A stretch of DNA of 64,000 nucleotides from the NCBI RefSeq assembly GCF_000173735.1, contig NZ_ACCB01000008.1, positions 1-64,000 on the forward strand, in the 5' to 3' direction. The DNA comes from Yersinia aldovae ATCC 35236 (GTDB lineage: Bacteria > Pseudomonadota > Gammaproteobacteria > Enterobacterales > Enterobacteriaceae). Below, piece after piece: positions 38,259 to 48,455 of this stretch (positions are counted from its first letter, which is position 1; the number at the start of each line of letters is the position of its first letter). The notes below the pieces were generated by a model, which searched no databases, was not told the origin of the DNA, and saw only the letters and a program-made list of their open reading frames with translations. The position numbers and the translations under genes were made by a program.

Positions 38259-40961
38259 ATGATGGTGGAAGCAGAACCAACCCGTCCGGACCCCGACAGC
38301 CTGCTCGCGGTGGCGAATGAAAAGCCGCGCGGGCGACTGAAAGTCTTCTTTGGGGCCTGTGCGGGAGTGGGCAAAACCTACGCCATGCTGCAAGAAGCTC
38401 AGCGTTTACGTGCGCAGGGGTTAGATGTGCTGGCTGGCGTGGTGGAAACTCACGGACGCAGTGAAACCGCGGCGTTACTGGAAGGGCTGGCAGTTCTACC
38501 TCTAAAACGCATCCACCACCGCAACCGTCAGGTACGTGAGTTTGATTTAGATGCCGCGCTGGCTCGCCGTCCGGCGCTGATCCTGATGGATGAACTGGCC
38601 CACAGCAACGCCCACGGCTCGCGCCATCCCAAACGCTGGCAGGACGTCGAAGAGCTATTGGATGCCGGCATTGACGTGCTAACGACCGTCAATGTGCAAC
38701 ATTTGGAAAGCCTCAATGATGTGGTCGGTGGCGTCACCGGGATTCGGGTACGAGAAACGGTGCCCGATCATATGTTCGATGAGGCCACAGAAGTGGTATT
38801 GGTCGATTTACCTCCCGATGACCTGCGCCAGCGTCTGAGCGAAGGCAAAGTCTACATCTCTGGCCAGGCTGAACGTGCCATCGAACATTTCTTCCGTAAA
38901 GGGAATCTCATTGCCCTGCGCGAGCTGGCACTGCGCCGTACTGCCGATCGGGTTGATGACCAGATGCGGGCTTTTCGTGACAACCAAGGGCGTGAACGTG
39001 TCTGGCATACACGCGATGCCATTCTGCTGTGTATCGGCCACAATAACGGTAACGAAAAACTGGTTCGTACCGCCGCCCGTCTGGCCGCCCGTTTAGGCTG
39101 TATTTGGCATGCGGTTTATGTGGAAACCCCACGGCTGCATGGGCTGCCTGAAGCCAAGCGGCGCGCTATCTTACGCACACTGAAACTGGCGCAGGAGTTA
39201 GGAGCGGAAACAGCAACGTTATCAGAACCTAGTGAAGAGCGAGCGGTGCTGCGTTATGCCCGTGAACACAATCTGGGCAAAATCATTATTGGCCGCCGTG
39301 CCGAGCAACGCTGGAAACTGCGCGGTAGTTTTGCTGACCGCTTGGGCAAGTTAGGGCCGGATCTCGATTTGGTAATTATCGCGCTGGAAGGTGATAACCC
39401 GACCAACGTGGTGAAAGAGAATGATTCGCGCACTTTCACTGAAAAGTGGCGTATGCAGCTACGCGGCTGTGCGGCCGCCATCGGCCTGTGCGCTTTGATA
39501 ACCTTATTATCACAATGGTTAATGCCCGGTTTCGATCAGGCAAACCTGGTGATGGTTTATTTGCTCGGAGTGGTGATTATTGCCCTGTTCTTTGGCCGCT
39601 GGCCATCGGTATTAGCAGCGGTGATTAATGTCGCCAGTTTCGACCTGTTTTTTGTCCAACCACACTGGTCGTTAGCGGTCACCGACGTACAATATCTGGT
39701 GACTTTCGGCGTAATGCTGATTGTCGGTATTGTGGTGGGTAATCTGACGGCAGGCGTGCGTTATCAGGCACGAATTGCCCGATATCGAGAGCAACGGGCC
39801 AGGCATCTGTATGAAATGTCACGAGGTTTGAGCCGCGCGCTCACCCCAGAGGATATTGCTAAAACCAGCCGCCATTTTCTTTCCAGCAGTTTTCAGGCTA
39901 AAACCGGCCTGCTGTTGCCGCAAGAGGATGGCAGTTTACAACAAATTGCCACCGATGAAGGGGGCATATTGTCAGTGGATGAAGCTATTGCCCGCTGGAG
40001 TTTTGATAAGGGCACACCTGCCGGTGCGGGCACCGATACTCTACCCGGCGTCCCCTATCAATTACTGCCATTGAGTGCCTCCAAACAGACCTTTGGTGTA
40101 CTGGCGATAGAGCCGGCCAACTTGCGCCAATTAATGGTGCCGGAGCAGCAACGTTTGTTGCAAACCTTTACCAGCCTGATTGCCAACGCCTTGGAAAGGC
40201 TGCATTTGGCGCGCAGTGCCGAACTGGCCAAACTGGATGCCGAGCGGGAGCAATTGCGTAACTCGCTACTGGCAGCGCTTTCCCACGATTTACGTACTCC
40301 GCTAACGGTGCTGTTCGGTCAGGCAGAAATCCTGACACTGGATCTGGCAGCAGAAGGTTCGCGTCATGCTCCGCAAGCCAACCAAATTCGCCAACAGGTA
40401 TTAAGTACCACTCGATTGGTGAATAACCTGCTCGATATGGCACGTATTCAGTCCGGTGGTTTTAATCTGCGCAAAGAGTGGCAATCGCTCGAAGAGATCG
40501 TTGGCAGCGCGCTGCACATGCTGGAAACCACCTTAAGTTATCATCAGATTAAGGTCGAATTACCCGACGAAATAGTGCTAATCAATTGCGATGGCAGTTT
40601 GCTGGAGCGGGTGTTTATCAACTTGCTGGAAAATGCCCATAAATATGCGGGAAATACCGCCTCACTGGGTATTCGGGCCATTGTGCAAGGGGAGTGGCTA
40701 AATGTAGAAGTGTGGGATAATGGCCCCGGAGTCACCGCTGGGCAAGAGAATCTGATTTTTGACAAATTCTCTCGTGGTAACAAAGAGTCAGCAATTCCGG
40801 GAGTGGGCTTGGGTTTAGCCATTTGTCGTGCCATTATTGATGTACACGGTGGGCGTATCTGGGTTGAAAAGAGCCAAGATGGTGGTGCGAGTTTCCGCTT
40901 TACACTACCACTAGAGAAAGCGCCGGATATTGATGGTGAAAACATGGATACTGAAAAGTGA
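38259..40961 (+). CDS. kdpD: Sensor histidine kinase KdpD
   Basis: Turgor/K+ sensor kinase, 900 aa. It has an N-terminal KdpD domain with Walker-like GACAGVGKT (about residue 31) and DELAHSNAHGSRHPKRW, then a universal-stress-protein-like domain (about 245-370). Four membrane helices lie at about 395-495, followed by a GAF-like region. The kinase core has the H-box LSHDLRTPLTVL (about residue 675), the N-box NLLENAHKYA and GVGLGLAICR. The start is either of two adjacent ATGs. An ERIC element begins right at its stop codon, separating it from kdpE. Confidence 0.96.
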   Translation: MMVEAEPTRPDPDSLLAVANEKPRGRLKVFFGACAGVGKTYAMLQEAQRLRAQGLDVLAGVVETHGRSETAALLEGLAVLPLKRIHHRNRQVREFDLDAALARRPALILMDELAHSNAHGSRHPKRWQDVEELLDAGIDVLTTVNVQHLESLNDVVGGVTGIRVRETVPDHMFDEATEVVLVDLPPDDLRQRLSEGKVYISGQAERAIEHFFRKGNLIALRELALRRTADRVDDQMRAFRDNQGRERVWHTRDAILLCIGHNNGNEKLVRTAARLAARLGCIWHAVYVETPRLHGLPEAKRRAILRTLKLAQELGAETATLSEPSEERAVLRYAREHNLGKIIIGRRAEQRWKLRGSFADRLGKLGPDLDLVIIALEGDNPTNVVKENDSRTFTEKWRMQLRGCAAAIGLCALITLLSQWLMPGFDQANLVMVYLLGVVIIALFFGRWPSVLAAVINVASFDLFFVQPHWSLAVTDVQYLVTFGVMLIVGIVVGNLTAGVRYQARIARYREQRARHLYEMSRGLSRALTPEDIAKTSRHFLSSSFQAKTGLLLPQEDGSLQQIATDEGGILSVDEAIARWSFDKGTPAGAGTDTLPGVPYQLLPLSASKQTFGVLAIEPANLRQLMVPEQQRLLQTFTSLIANALERLHLARSAELAKLDAEREQLRNSLLAALSHDLRTPLTVLFGQAEILTLDLAAEGSRHAPQANQIRQQVLSTTRLVNNLLDMARIQSGGFNLRKEWQSLEEIVGSALHMLETTLSYHQIKVELPDEIVLINCDGSLLERVFINLLENAHKYAGNTASLGIRAIVQGEWLNVEVWDNGPGVTAGQENLIFDKFSRGNKESAIPGVGLGLAICRAIIDVHGGRIWVEKSQDGGASFRFTLPLEKAPDIDGENMDTEK

Positions 40962-41162
40962 TATACCCTAAATAATTCGAGTTGCAGGAAGGCGGCAACT
41001 GAGTAAGTCCCTGGGAGCTTACATAAGTAAGTAAGTGGGGTGACAAATCTGCCAGGAGCAGATTTGAACGCGGCTTGCAGCGGCCTCACAGAGGCGAGGC
41101 TCATGGACGGGCCGAGTAACGAAAGCAGCCAACGCACAAGCAGCTCGAAGTATGACGGGTAA
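40962..41162 (+). repeat. ERIC element between kdpD and kdpE
   Basis: This 201 bp repeat starts with TATACCC one base after the kdpD stop. It has the ERIC core (GGGAGCTTACATAAGTAAGT-AAGTGGGGTGA), a roughly 75 bp internal insertion with hairpin AAATCTGC-CAGGA-GCAGATTT, and the ERIC right end (CGCAAG-CAGCTCGAAGTATGACGGGT). It stops two nt before the kdpE ribosome-binding site AGGAG. Frames that cross it are not genes. Confidence 0.9.
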
Positions 41163-41170
41163 GAGGAGAA

Positions 41171-41860
41171 ATGACTATATCCCCGACTAACATCCTGATC
41201 GTAGAAGATGAAAAAGAGATCCGCCGCTTTGTTCGTATTGCGCTGGAGAGTGAGGGTTGGCGGGTATTTGAGAGTGATACTCTGCAACGGGGTTTAATTG
41301 AAGCAGGTACCCGTAAACCGGATCTGATCATTCTGGATTTGGGATTACCGGACGGCGATGGGCTGACATACATTCAAGACCTGCGCCAGTGGAGCGCGAT
41401 CCCCATTATTGTGCTATCGGCCCGTAACAGTGAAGAAGACAAAGTGGCGGCGTTGGATGCCGGTGCCGATGACTATCTGAGCAAGCCCTTTGGTATCAGT
41501 GAATTGCTGGCGCGAGTACGAGTGGCTTTACGCCGCCACAGTGGTGGTAGCCTGGAAAGCCCACGGGTCGATTTTTCCGATATCAGTGTCGATTTGATTA
41601 ACCGTCAAGTTACCCGCGCGGATGTTGACCTGCATCTGACACCGATTGAATTTCGGCTACTTTCAGCACTCTTGGCTAATGCAGGTAAAGTGATTACCCA
41701 ACGCCAGCTTTTGAGTCAGGTCTGGGGGCCAAATTATGTCGAGCACAGCCACTATCTGCGCATTTATATGGGGCATTTACGCCAGAAATTAGAAACAGAC
41801 CCCACTCGCCCTAAACACCTGCTGACTGAAACCGGCGTCGGCTATCGCTTTATGCCATAA
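41171..41860 (+). CDS. kdpE: Response regulator KdpE
   Basis: OmpR/PhoB-family regulator that activates kdpFABC at low K+ or high osmolarity. The 229 aa product has a receiver domain with EDEKE and the phospho-acceptor Asp in LIILDLGLPDGDG (about residue 57). The conserved Thr/Ser and Lys are in VLSARNSEEDK and DYLSKPFG. The winged-helix domain (about 130-229) has LTPIEFRLLSALLANAGKV. AGGAG is 3-7 nt upstream of ATG. Confidence 0.96.
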   Translation: MTISPTNILIVEDEKEIRRFVRIALESEGWRVFESDTLQRGLIEAGTRKPDLIILDLGLPDGDGLTYIQDLRQWSAIPIIVLSARNSEEDKVAALDAGADDYLSKPFGISELLARVRVALRRHSGGSLESPRVDFSDISVDLINRQVTRADVDLHLTPIEFRLLSALLANAGKVITQRQLLSQVWGPNYVEHSHYLRIYMGHLRQKLETDPTRPKHLLTETGVGYRFMP

Positions 41861-41956
41861 CAGATTGTGCGCCATCAAATTTCACCTTGAGACTAGGAAA
41901 ATAGCGTTCAGCGGCGTAGCATCTTGTTTTTAAATTGCTAATAGGTCTTATTATTC

Positions 41957-42385
41957 ATGAGCACTTGGTTAATTTACGCCCTGCTGTCTGCCCTCACCGC
42001 CTCCCTGGTCGCAATCTTCGGTAAAATCGGCTTACAGCATTTGGATGCCAATACCGCCACTGCGGTTCGCGCTGTTGTGATGGCACTATTTTTAGTCGGA
42101 GTGGTTGTCGTGCAGGGTAAATTTAATCTGGTTGGCACAATATTGGCAGATAAAAAAGCGCTCTTGTTTATCGTGCTAAGTGGTGTGGCGGGTGCGTTGT
42201 CCTGGTTGTTCTACTTTATGGCTATCAAGCATGGCAATGTCTCGCAAGTGGCCCCCATTGACAAACTCAGTGTGGTTTTTGCGGTGATTCTGGCCGTTAT
42301 TCTGTTTGGTGAAAAGATTTCACTTGTGGCAGGAGCCGGTGTCGCACTGATTACCGCCGGAGCATTACTGGTAGCGTTAGGGTGA
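41957..42385 (+). CDS. Half-size EamA-family transporter
   Basis: The 142 aa product has five hydrophobic helices and a single EamA unit; full DMT exporters have two. Motifs are FGKIGLQHLDANTATAVRA near the start and SQVAPIDKLSVVFAVILAVI near the end, typical of the single-domain subgroup that works as a dimer. Substrate unknown. It is 96 bp downstream of kdpE with no obvious terminator between, so read-through from kdpE is possible. No classical ribosome-binding site is visible. Confidence 0.85.
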   Translation: MSTWLIYALLSALTASLVAIFGKIGLQHLDANTATAVRAVVMALFLVGVVVVQGKFNLVGTILADKKALLFIVLSGVAGALSWLFYFMAIKHGNVSQVAPIDKLSVVFAVILAVILFGEKISLVAGAGVALITAGALLVALG

Positions 42386-42429
42386 TAGATGCTTAACGGC
42401 ACAAAATGAGCGCCTTGGCACTGCGAATA

Positions 42430-42468
42430 CCAGAATCAAACGACTAGCAGTCTGTCACCTGATTCTGG
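42430..42468. terminator. Hairpin between the EamA gene and pgm
   Basis: CCAGAATCA and TGATTCTGG form a 9 bp perfect stem around a 21 nt loop that holds a smaller stem (GACT-AGC-AGTC). It lies between convergent genes. There is no clear T run on either strand (TATTCTT follows on the plus strand), so it is a weak terminator candidate. Confidence 0.4.
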
Positions 42469-42487
42469 CCCGATATTCTTAAGGCTG

Positions 42488-44131
42488 TTATTTAGCGCCC
42501 GCCAGAACGTCACTGACAATATCGACCGCTTCCTGTTCTATCTTTTCGCGATGTTCTGCCCCCAGGAAGCTTTCACAGTAGATTTTATAAGCCTCTTCGG
42601 TACCTGATGGGCGGGCGGCAAACCAGCCGTTAGCCGTCATCACTTTCAGGCCGCCAATGGAGGCACCATTACCCGGAGCCGCCGTTAAACGCGCAGTAAT
42701 GGGGTCACCCGCCAGCGTGCTGGCCTGCACCATTTCTGGCGACAGCTTAGACAGCGCATTTTTCTGTGCTTGCGTTGCCGGAGCCTGAATACGGTTATAG
42801 CTTGGTGCGCCAAAGCGCTTGGCTAAATCATCGTAGTGCTGCTGTGGATTTCTGCCCGTCACCGCCGTAATTTCCGCCGCCAGTAGGCACATAATGATGC
42901 CATCTTTATCCGTAGACCACGGCTTGCCGTTAAAGCGCAGGAAAGATGCCCCCGCGCTCTCTTCACCGCCAAAACCAAAACTGCCATCGTGCAGACCGCC
43001 GACAAACCACTTGAAGCCAACCGGCACTTCCACCAGCTTACGGCCTAAATCAGCCACCACGCGGTCAATCATCGCACTGGAAACCAGTGTTTTACCTACT
43101 GCGACATCAGTTCCCCATTGCGGACGATGCTGGAACAGGTAATTGATGGCTACCGCAAGATAATGATTCGGATTCATCAAACCCGCTGGCGTGACGATAC
43201 CGTGGCGATCGTAGTCCGGATCATTGGCAAAGGCTAAATCAAACTTATCACGCAGCGCCAACAAGCCTGCCATCGCTGATTCTGACGAGCAATCCATGCG
43301 GATCACGCCATCATGATCGAGATGCATAAAGCGGAATGTCTGATCGACGAAATCATTAACCAGCGTCAGATCCAATTTATAATGCTCGCCAATGCGTTGC
43401 CAGTAAGCAATACCAGAACCCCCGAGAGGATCGACACCTAACTTCAAACCGGCGGCTTGAATGGCCGGGATATCCACTACATCCACCAGGCCTTCTACGT
43501 AGGGCTGAATCAAGTCTTGCTCACGCAGATGGTTACCACGCCAGGCTTTATCCAGTGTTTGCCGTTTAACGCCGTCTAATTTCAAACTGAGTAATTGATT
43601 AGCATGCTTTTCTATTACCGAGGTTAAATGGGTGTCAGCCGGGCCGCCATTCGGTGGATTATATTTGATACCACCGTCTTCTGGCGGGTTGTGCGACGGC
43701 GTGATGACAATGCCGTCAGCCAGAGCTTTACCCTGCGCGTTATAGCAAAGGATGGCATGAGAAATAGCCGGTGTCGGGGTGAAACCATTATCTTGCTGCA
43801 CCACCACATCCACGCCGTTCGCCGTCAGTACTTCCAGCACCGAGATAAAGGCCGGTTCAGATAAGGCATGGGTATCTTTACCCACATAACACGGGCCGGT
43901 AATGCCGTGTTGGTGACGAACTTCGGCGATCGCCTGCGCGATAGCCAGAATATGTGCCTCATTGAAACTGTGGCGCGCTGAACTGCCACGGTGCCCAGAG
44001 GTACCAAATTTGACCGCATGGGCCGGGGTTTCAGCATCGGGTTGCAATACATAATATTGCGACGTCAATTGGGCAACATTAATCAAATCACTTTGCTGAG
44101 CAGGTTGCCCGGCTCGAGGATGATTGGCCAC
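42488..44131 (-). CDS. pgm: Phosphoglucomutase (alpha-D-glucose) Pgm
   Basis: Interconverts glucose-1-P and glucose-6-P for glycogen, trehalose and UDP-glucose metabolism. I choose the second of two GTG codons (44131, reads [13 protein letters not shown]), eight nt from AGGGAG, giving 547 aa; 44137 is possible. The phosphoserine is in [14 protein letters not shown] (about residue 147), the metal loop in DPDYDRHG and the sugar-binding loop in [10 protein letters not shown]. The phosphate-binding [12 protein letters not shown] is near the C-terminus. It follows seqA by 94 bp, the same order as in E. coli. Confidence 0.96.
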   Translation of the reverse strand: MANHPRAGQPAQQSDLINVAQLTSQYYVLQPDAETPAHAVKFGTSGHRGSSARHSFNEAHILAIAQAIAEVRHQHGITGPCYVGKDTHALSEPAFISVLEVLTANGVDVVVQQDNGFTPTPAISHAILCYNAQGKALADGIVITPSHNPPEDGGIKYNPPNGGPADTHLTSVIEKHANQLLSLKLDGVKRQTLDKAWRGNHLREQDLIQPYVEGLVDVVDIPAIQAAGLKLGVDPLGGSGIAYWQRIGEHYKLDLTLVNDFVDQTFRFMHLDHDGVIRMDCSSESAMAGLLALRDKFDLAFANDPDYDRHGIVTPAGLMNPNHYLAVAINYLFQHRPQWGTDVAVGKTLVSSAMIDRVVADLGRKLVEVPVGFKWFVGGLHDGSFGFGGEESAGASFLRFNGKPWSTDKDGIIMCLLAAEITAVTGRNPQQHYDDLAKRFGAPSYNRIQAPATQAQKNALSKLSPEMVQASTLAGDPITARLTAAPGNGASIGGLKVMTANGWFAARPSGTEEAYKIYCESFLGAEHREKIEQEAVDIVSDVLAGAK

Positions 44132-44225
44132 AGTCACTACTCCCTATAGGCTTTCACTTTCATAGCAGGACAGCTCTGTGCCCAGCGGGAAAGATAGTTT
44201 CAATGAAATCAGACATTCCTGTAGA

Positions 44226-44756
44226 TCAAATAGTCCCGCACACTTTGTCAGTCAAATCCGGCGGGAACTGCATCGCCAGCATAATATGTTGCACCATGCT
44301 GCGTTTACGCTCGGTATTGGTATTGGTGATAACCCAGTATGGCGTACCTGCCACATGCTTAGGTTTGGTGTGTGTCCCGTTTTGCAATAGTGTTTGCTGA
44401 TCACCGGCAAAATAGACCCGGGTGCGGCCATGTAATGATTCGGTCGCCTCAGTAAATGCCTGCGCATCCAGCGAGTACAGTGTTGATAGCACCAACATAA
44501 AGCGGTTAACTGACCTGCTTTGCTCCGCATATTCATCGGACAGCAGTAATTCACGTACCGCACGAACCCTATCCTTCGGCACGGGAGCGGTAGCGACTTT
44601 TACTACCGTAGTATTACTGGCAGGCACGTTGGCTGCCATCTGGCCTGGGGTAAACTTCAACATACGCCGTAAAATGTCGGACGCACTCTCACCAATGTGT
44701 TGCGTATGGCTGGCAATATAGCGATAAAGTTCTTCGTCGAGTTCAATAGTTTTCAT
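44226..44756 (-). CDS. seqA: Negative regulator of replication initiation SeqA
   Basis: Binds hemimethylated GATC sites and sequesters oriC. The 176 aa product (E. coli 181) has the N-terminal oligomerisation domain MKTIELDEELYRYIASHTQH and ESASDILRRML. The DNA-binding domain (about 60-176) has HGRTRVYFAGDQQTLLQNG and GTPYWVITNTNTERKRSM, the residues that contact methylated GATC in E. coli. The inter-domain linker is about five residues shorter than in E. coli. Confidence 0.96.
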   Translation of the reverse strand: MKTIELDEELYRYIASHTQHIGESASDILRRMLKFTPGQMAANVPASNTTVVKVATAPVPKDRVRAVRELLLSDEYAEQSRSVNRFMLVLSTLYSLDAQAFTEATESLHGRTRVYFAGDQQTLLQNGTHTKPKHVAGTPYWVITNTNTERKRSMVQHIMLAMQFPPDLTDKVCGTI

Positions 44757-44983
44757 CTTTATCCAGTACGGTTTCTACTTTCTTATGCATATCGAAGGAT
44801 TATAAAGTCAAAGCGCGCTGACGAGTACCTTTATCATGGCTTATCGGGATAAATCCCCCGCCCTTGCCTACAATGATGCAATAATCCACATGAACTTGAT
44901 GATAAGGCGAATAATCGTATAGCAGCACACCTAAGCTCAGTCATGATACCCTAACCACAATATCTCTCAGTATGAACTTCGCC

Positions 44984-45751
44984 ATGAAATTAAACTTCCG
45001 CTTACAAAATGCACTTTCTCCCACGCCCGCCCTGCCCATCATCCTGATCCACGGGTTATTTGGTAATCTTGATAACCTGGGGGTTTTGGCACGCGACCTC
45101 CACAAAGACCATAATGTGATTCAGGTTGATTTGCGCGACCACGGTTTATCGCCTCGCTCGCCACAAGTGAATTACCCGGAAATGGCGCAAGATGTATTGG
45201 AATTGCTGGATCAGCTTGAAATAGAAAAGGCTATAATTATCGGTCACTCGATGGGTGGAAAAGTCGCAATGGCGATGACCGCACTGGCTCCGAATAGAAT
45301 TGAGAAATTGGTTGCCATCGATATCGCCCCAGTCAATTATCCGGTACGCCGTCATGATCAGATTTTTGCCGCGCTGAATGCGGTCAACGCAGCAGGGGTA
45401 ACTCAACGTCAGGAAGCCGCTCAACTGATGCGTGAGTTTATAAAAGAAGAAGGCGTTATCCAGTTCTTACTGAAATCATTTCAAGGCGGCGAATGGCGCT
45501 TTAATGTGCCTGCGCTATGGGATCAATATGAGAATATTGTTGGTTGGCAACCAGTACCTGCATGGCCCCACCCCATTTTGTTTATTCGCGGCGAATTATC
45601 CCCCTATGTTCAAGACAGCTATCGTGATGATATTGCTCGTCAGTTCCCGCAAGCTAAAGCGCATGTGGTGGCAGGAACCGGCCATTGGGTACATGCAGAA
45701 AAACCGGACTCGGTGTTACGGGCCATCCACCGCTTTATCGATGCAGAATAA
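44984..45751 (+). CDS. ybfF: Alpha/beta-hydrolase (esterase) YbfF
   Basis: Cytosolic serine esterase related to acyl-CoA thioesterases. The start at 44984 (MKLNFRLQNAL) matches E. coli YbfF and gives 255 aa; an ATG at 44972 in the same frame is possible, and neither has a clear ribosome-binding site. The oxyanion motif is LIHGLFGNLDNLG, the nucleophile elbow GHSMGGK (Ser about residue 89), and the catalytic His is in GTGHWVHAEKP. It diverges from seqA. Confidence 0.93.
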   Translation: MKLNFRLQNALSPTPALPIILIHGLFGNLDNLGVLARDLHKDHNVIQVDLRDHGLSPRSPQVNYPEMAQDVLELLDQLEIEKAIIIGHSMGGKVAMAMTALAPNRIEKLVAIDIAPVNYPVRRHDQIFAALNAVNAAGVTQRQEAAQLMREFIKEEGVIQFLLKSFQGGEWRFNVPALWDQYENIVGWQPVPAWPHPILFIRGELSPYVQDSYRDDIARQFPQAKAHVVAGTGHWVHAEKPDSVLRAIHRFIDAE

Positions 45752-46089
45752 TGTTGCGCACCCGGATGTTGATTAAAAATCATACCCTGGGGAAAAGAAA
45801 TGTATTTCCTGTGGAAAAATTGTGCAAAAAAGAATGAATTAGCCCAATCTAATCACAGTAAAGCATTGTCGTTGCTCGCTTGGCTGGGGTATTATGGCGC
45901 GCTATAATTTTGCCGCGGTGTATGGTCGCTGTTCTCAGGCTATAACCGGTGCAAATGCAAATTCAGGCTGCGATATATAGGTTATTAAATGCGCTCTATC
46001 TATGCTCTCAACCTGATACGTGTTAACCGAATCGTCAGACAAGGCTCCGTTACGCTTTCTGATGTAAATCCCTTGTAGTAACGCTACCT
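45752..46089. other. Intergenic region upstream of ybfE
   Basis: No gene is visible in these 338 bp. In E. coli the ybfE gene is under LexA control. I searched for CTGT-N8-ACAG and found no convincing LexA box, so SOS control here is not supported. Confidence 0.4.
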
Positions 46090-46383
46090 ATGGCAAAAGA
46101 ACAAACGGATCGCACGACGCTGGATCTGTTCGCAGATGAACGCCGTCCGGGGCGACCGAAAACAAACCCATTATCCCGTGATGAACAGCTTAGAATTAAT
46201 AAGCGAAATCAACTGCAACGCGATAAAGTCCGTGGCTTACGACGCGTGGAACTGAAGATTAATGCCGATGCAGTCGATGCTCTCAATAGTCTTGCAGAGC
46301 TGCGTAACATCAGCCGTAGTGAGCTAATTGAACAGATGTTACTGGCTCAATTAGCGCATGATCACTCTCATGAAGGGTTTTAA
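46090..46383 (+). CDS. ybfE: LexA-regulated protein YbfE (CopG-like)
   Basis: The 97 aa protein is nearly identical to E. coli YbfE at the N-terminus (MAKEQTDRTTLDLFADERRP, then RPKTNPLSRDEQLRINKRNQ). The second half, about residues 48-85, looks like a ribbon-helix-helix fold (RVELKINADAVDALNSLAEL, then SRSELIEQML), which suggests DNA binding. Its target is unknown. Confidence 0.93.
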   Translation: MAKEQTDRTTLDLFADERRPGRPKTNPLSRDEQLRINKRNQLQRDKVRGLRRVELKINADAVDALNSLAELRNISRSELIEQMLLAQLAHDHSHEGF

Positions 46384-46447
46384 CCCTACCGGTTACCACG
46401 ACGGCGTGGCGTAAGTCATTACGCCACGCCAATATCCTCAGCGTTGC

Positions 46448-48106
46448 TTAGAAAGTTTCCCAATTGGCGTTGTTGTCTACCTTAGTGACAGGTGCCATCG
46501 CTGTGGGATGCGCCCGAGGCTTCACCGCCGGTTTAACCCGCTCGTCATCCAGGTGTAATTTGAATACCGCCACCGCCCGATTCAATTGTGTTGCCTGTTC
46601 TTCCAATGAGGCGGCTGCGCGCGAAGCCTCCTGTACCAGCGCAGCGTTTTGCTGCGTCACGCTGTCCATTTCAGCCACCGCCTGCCCGACCTGACTGATA
46701 CCTTTACTTTGCTCATCAGAAGCCGAGGCTATTTCCCCCATTAAATCAGTTACATTGGTAATCGAACGGACAATTTCATCCATCGTAATACCCGCACTTT
46801 CCACCAACGCCGAGCCACTGCTAACACGGTTGACCGACTCATTGATCAAGCCATCAATCTCCTTCGCCGCTTGCGCGCTGCGTTGGGCCAGGTTACGCAC
46901 TTCACTGGCTACCACCGCAAAGCCACGGCCCTGCTCGCCCGCCCTTGCCGCCTCCACTGCCGCATTCAGCGCCAGAATGTTAGTTTGAAAAGCAATGCTG
47001 TTAATGACAGTAGTTATGTCAGCTATTTTTCGTGAACTGGCAGAAATCTCATTCATGGTGTTAACCACATCCGCCACCAGCAACCCGCCCTTTTTCGCCG
47101 TCGCAGAGGCACTCGCCGCAAGTTGGCTGGCATGATGTGCGTTATCCGCATTGTGTTTTACGGTCGCGGTGAGCTGCTCCATACTCGCTGCCGTCTCTTC
47201 CAATGCCGCCGCTTGCTGTTCGGTGCGGGATGACAAATCAGTATTACCGGCTGAAATCTCAGCGGCACCGTGATAAATACCGTCGGTACTGCTACGAATC
47301 GTCTGAACCGTGTTCACCAGACTGGTTTGTACATCGCGCAAAAGCGGAAATAACCGCCCAACACAGTTTCGACCAAAATCGGCGATAGGCTGACCAAGCT
47401 GACCGGAAGCAATCACCCGGAAATGCTCGCGGATCTCATCCAACGGGCGCACCAGGTTCGCCACCAGATAACGATCCGTCGCTAATAAAATCAACAAGCC
47501 AGCAACCAAAGCAGAGATAAGCGTGACGCTACTCACTTTTGTCAGATGTGAGAATTGTTCTTTAGCCACCCCGATAGCTTTTGATGCCGACTGATTAAAG
47601 CTTTCTGCCACGGAACCATATTGGCGGCTCAAGGCAGGCACGGTTTTCTTGGCCAATTCTTGATACGCGGCACTATTGTTATCCATCGCGGCCTGATAAA
47701 GCGGGGTAACACCCTGTTCAATTAATCCGCTCCATCCATCAATAACCCCAGTGACTAGTACAGGATCAATTTGTGCATGGTCGACAGCTTTAAACTCTGC
47801 CAGTTTTTTTTTCAAATTCTCCAGGGCGACATTCGATGATTTCAGTTCTTTGTCTGCATCCGCGATATTACCGCTTTGGCGATAATCCACTGAGCGGGCA
47901 AGCCGTGTCACCATACGGAAATACTGATCGGTTCCCTGATTCACCAAATTCATGTTTTCTACCAATACACTGTTCGCATTGGATGATTGTGTTAATTGAT
48001 TCAGTGATAGCAATGTATAAGCTGATACGCCGCCCCAGAGCAGGCAAAATATGCCAAGAACCCAAAGTAAAGCCACCCTGATGCTAATATTTTTTAAAAA
48101 CTGCAT
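46448..48106 (-). CDS. Methyl-accepting chemotaxis protein
   Basis: Transmembrane chemoreceptor, 552 aa. TM1 is at about 11-32, with a periplasmic four-helix-type sensor domain (about 33-190). TM2 is at about 192-212, then HAMP ([20 protein letters not shown]). The signalling tip is intact: [20 protein letters not shown] followed by [20 protein letters not shown]. The last five residues are NWETF, the tether for CheR/CheB. The ligand cannot be read. It is a single gene between ybfE and fldA, absent there in E. coli. It ends 65 nt from the converging ybfE stop. Confidence 0.94.
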   Translation of the reverse strand: MQFLKNISIRVALLWVLGIFCLLWGGVSAYTLLSLNQLTQSSNANSVLVENMNLVNQGTDQYFRMVTRLARSVDYRQSGNIADADKELKSSNVALENLKKKLAEFKAVDHAQIDPVLVTGVIDGWSGLIEQGVTPLYQAAMDNNSAAYQELAKKTVPALSRQYGSVAESFNQSASKAIGVAKEQFSHLTKVSSVTLISALVAGLLILLATDRYLVANLVRPLDEIREHFRVIASGQLGQPIADFGRNCVGRLFPLLRDVQTSLVNTVQTIRSSTDGIYHGAAEISAGNTDLSSRTEQQAAALEETAASMEQLTATVKHNADNAHHASQLAASASATAKKGGLLVADVVNTMNEISASSRKIADITTVINSIAFQTNILALNAAVEAARAGEQGRGFAVVASEVRNLAQRSAQAAKEIDGLINESVNRVSSGSALVESAGITMDEIVRSITNVTDLMGEIASASDEQSKGISQVGQAVAEMDSVTQQNAALVQEASRAAASLEEQATQLNRAVAVFKLHLDDERVKPAVKPRAHPTAMAPVTKVDNNANWETF

Positions 48107-48455
48107 GTGCGTTCCCCTTATATAACGGATGATTGCCGTTAGAGACTCTGGTGTTATTTGATGACCGAAAAGCAGTAAAGTACGTCCATACAGCTAACGA
48201 TAGCTCCTTTACCGGCAGACTTTCATCTGACGAATTTCCCCTGGCACCGCAAATTGCAACCATTCGGCTACACAACGGTTATCGGCAACGGCGTTGTAAG
48301 GTTGAGTGACTCGCGAAAATTTAATATCGCATAAACTTGATATCAGCCTGATGCTGTTTTCTGGCATTATGTTGCCCTATCGAAATGTGCTATATTATTG
48401 GGCATAACGCGCAAAAATCAGCATAACCATTTGAATTTAAAAGGTATTAAGTTAT
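48107..48455. promoter_or_regulatory. Divergent control region of the chemoreceptor and fldA
   Basis: This 349 bp region holds promoters for both genes. On the fldA side GCTATATTATTGGGC (48388-48402) offers a plausible -10 element. I see no clear Fur box, SoxS box or sigma-28 promoter that I would defend. Confidence 0.35.

Noticed and set aside
40544-41373. Frames on the minus strand crossing the ERIC between kdpD and kdpE, and similar frames at 57165-57411
   Set aside because: ERIC repeats contain open frames by chance; the products are not conserved proteins.
45752-46089. LexA box upstream of ybfE
   Set aside because: No CTGT-N8-ACAG match of useful quality was found by reading both strands.
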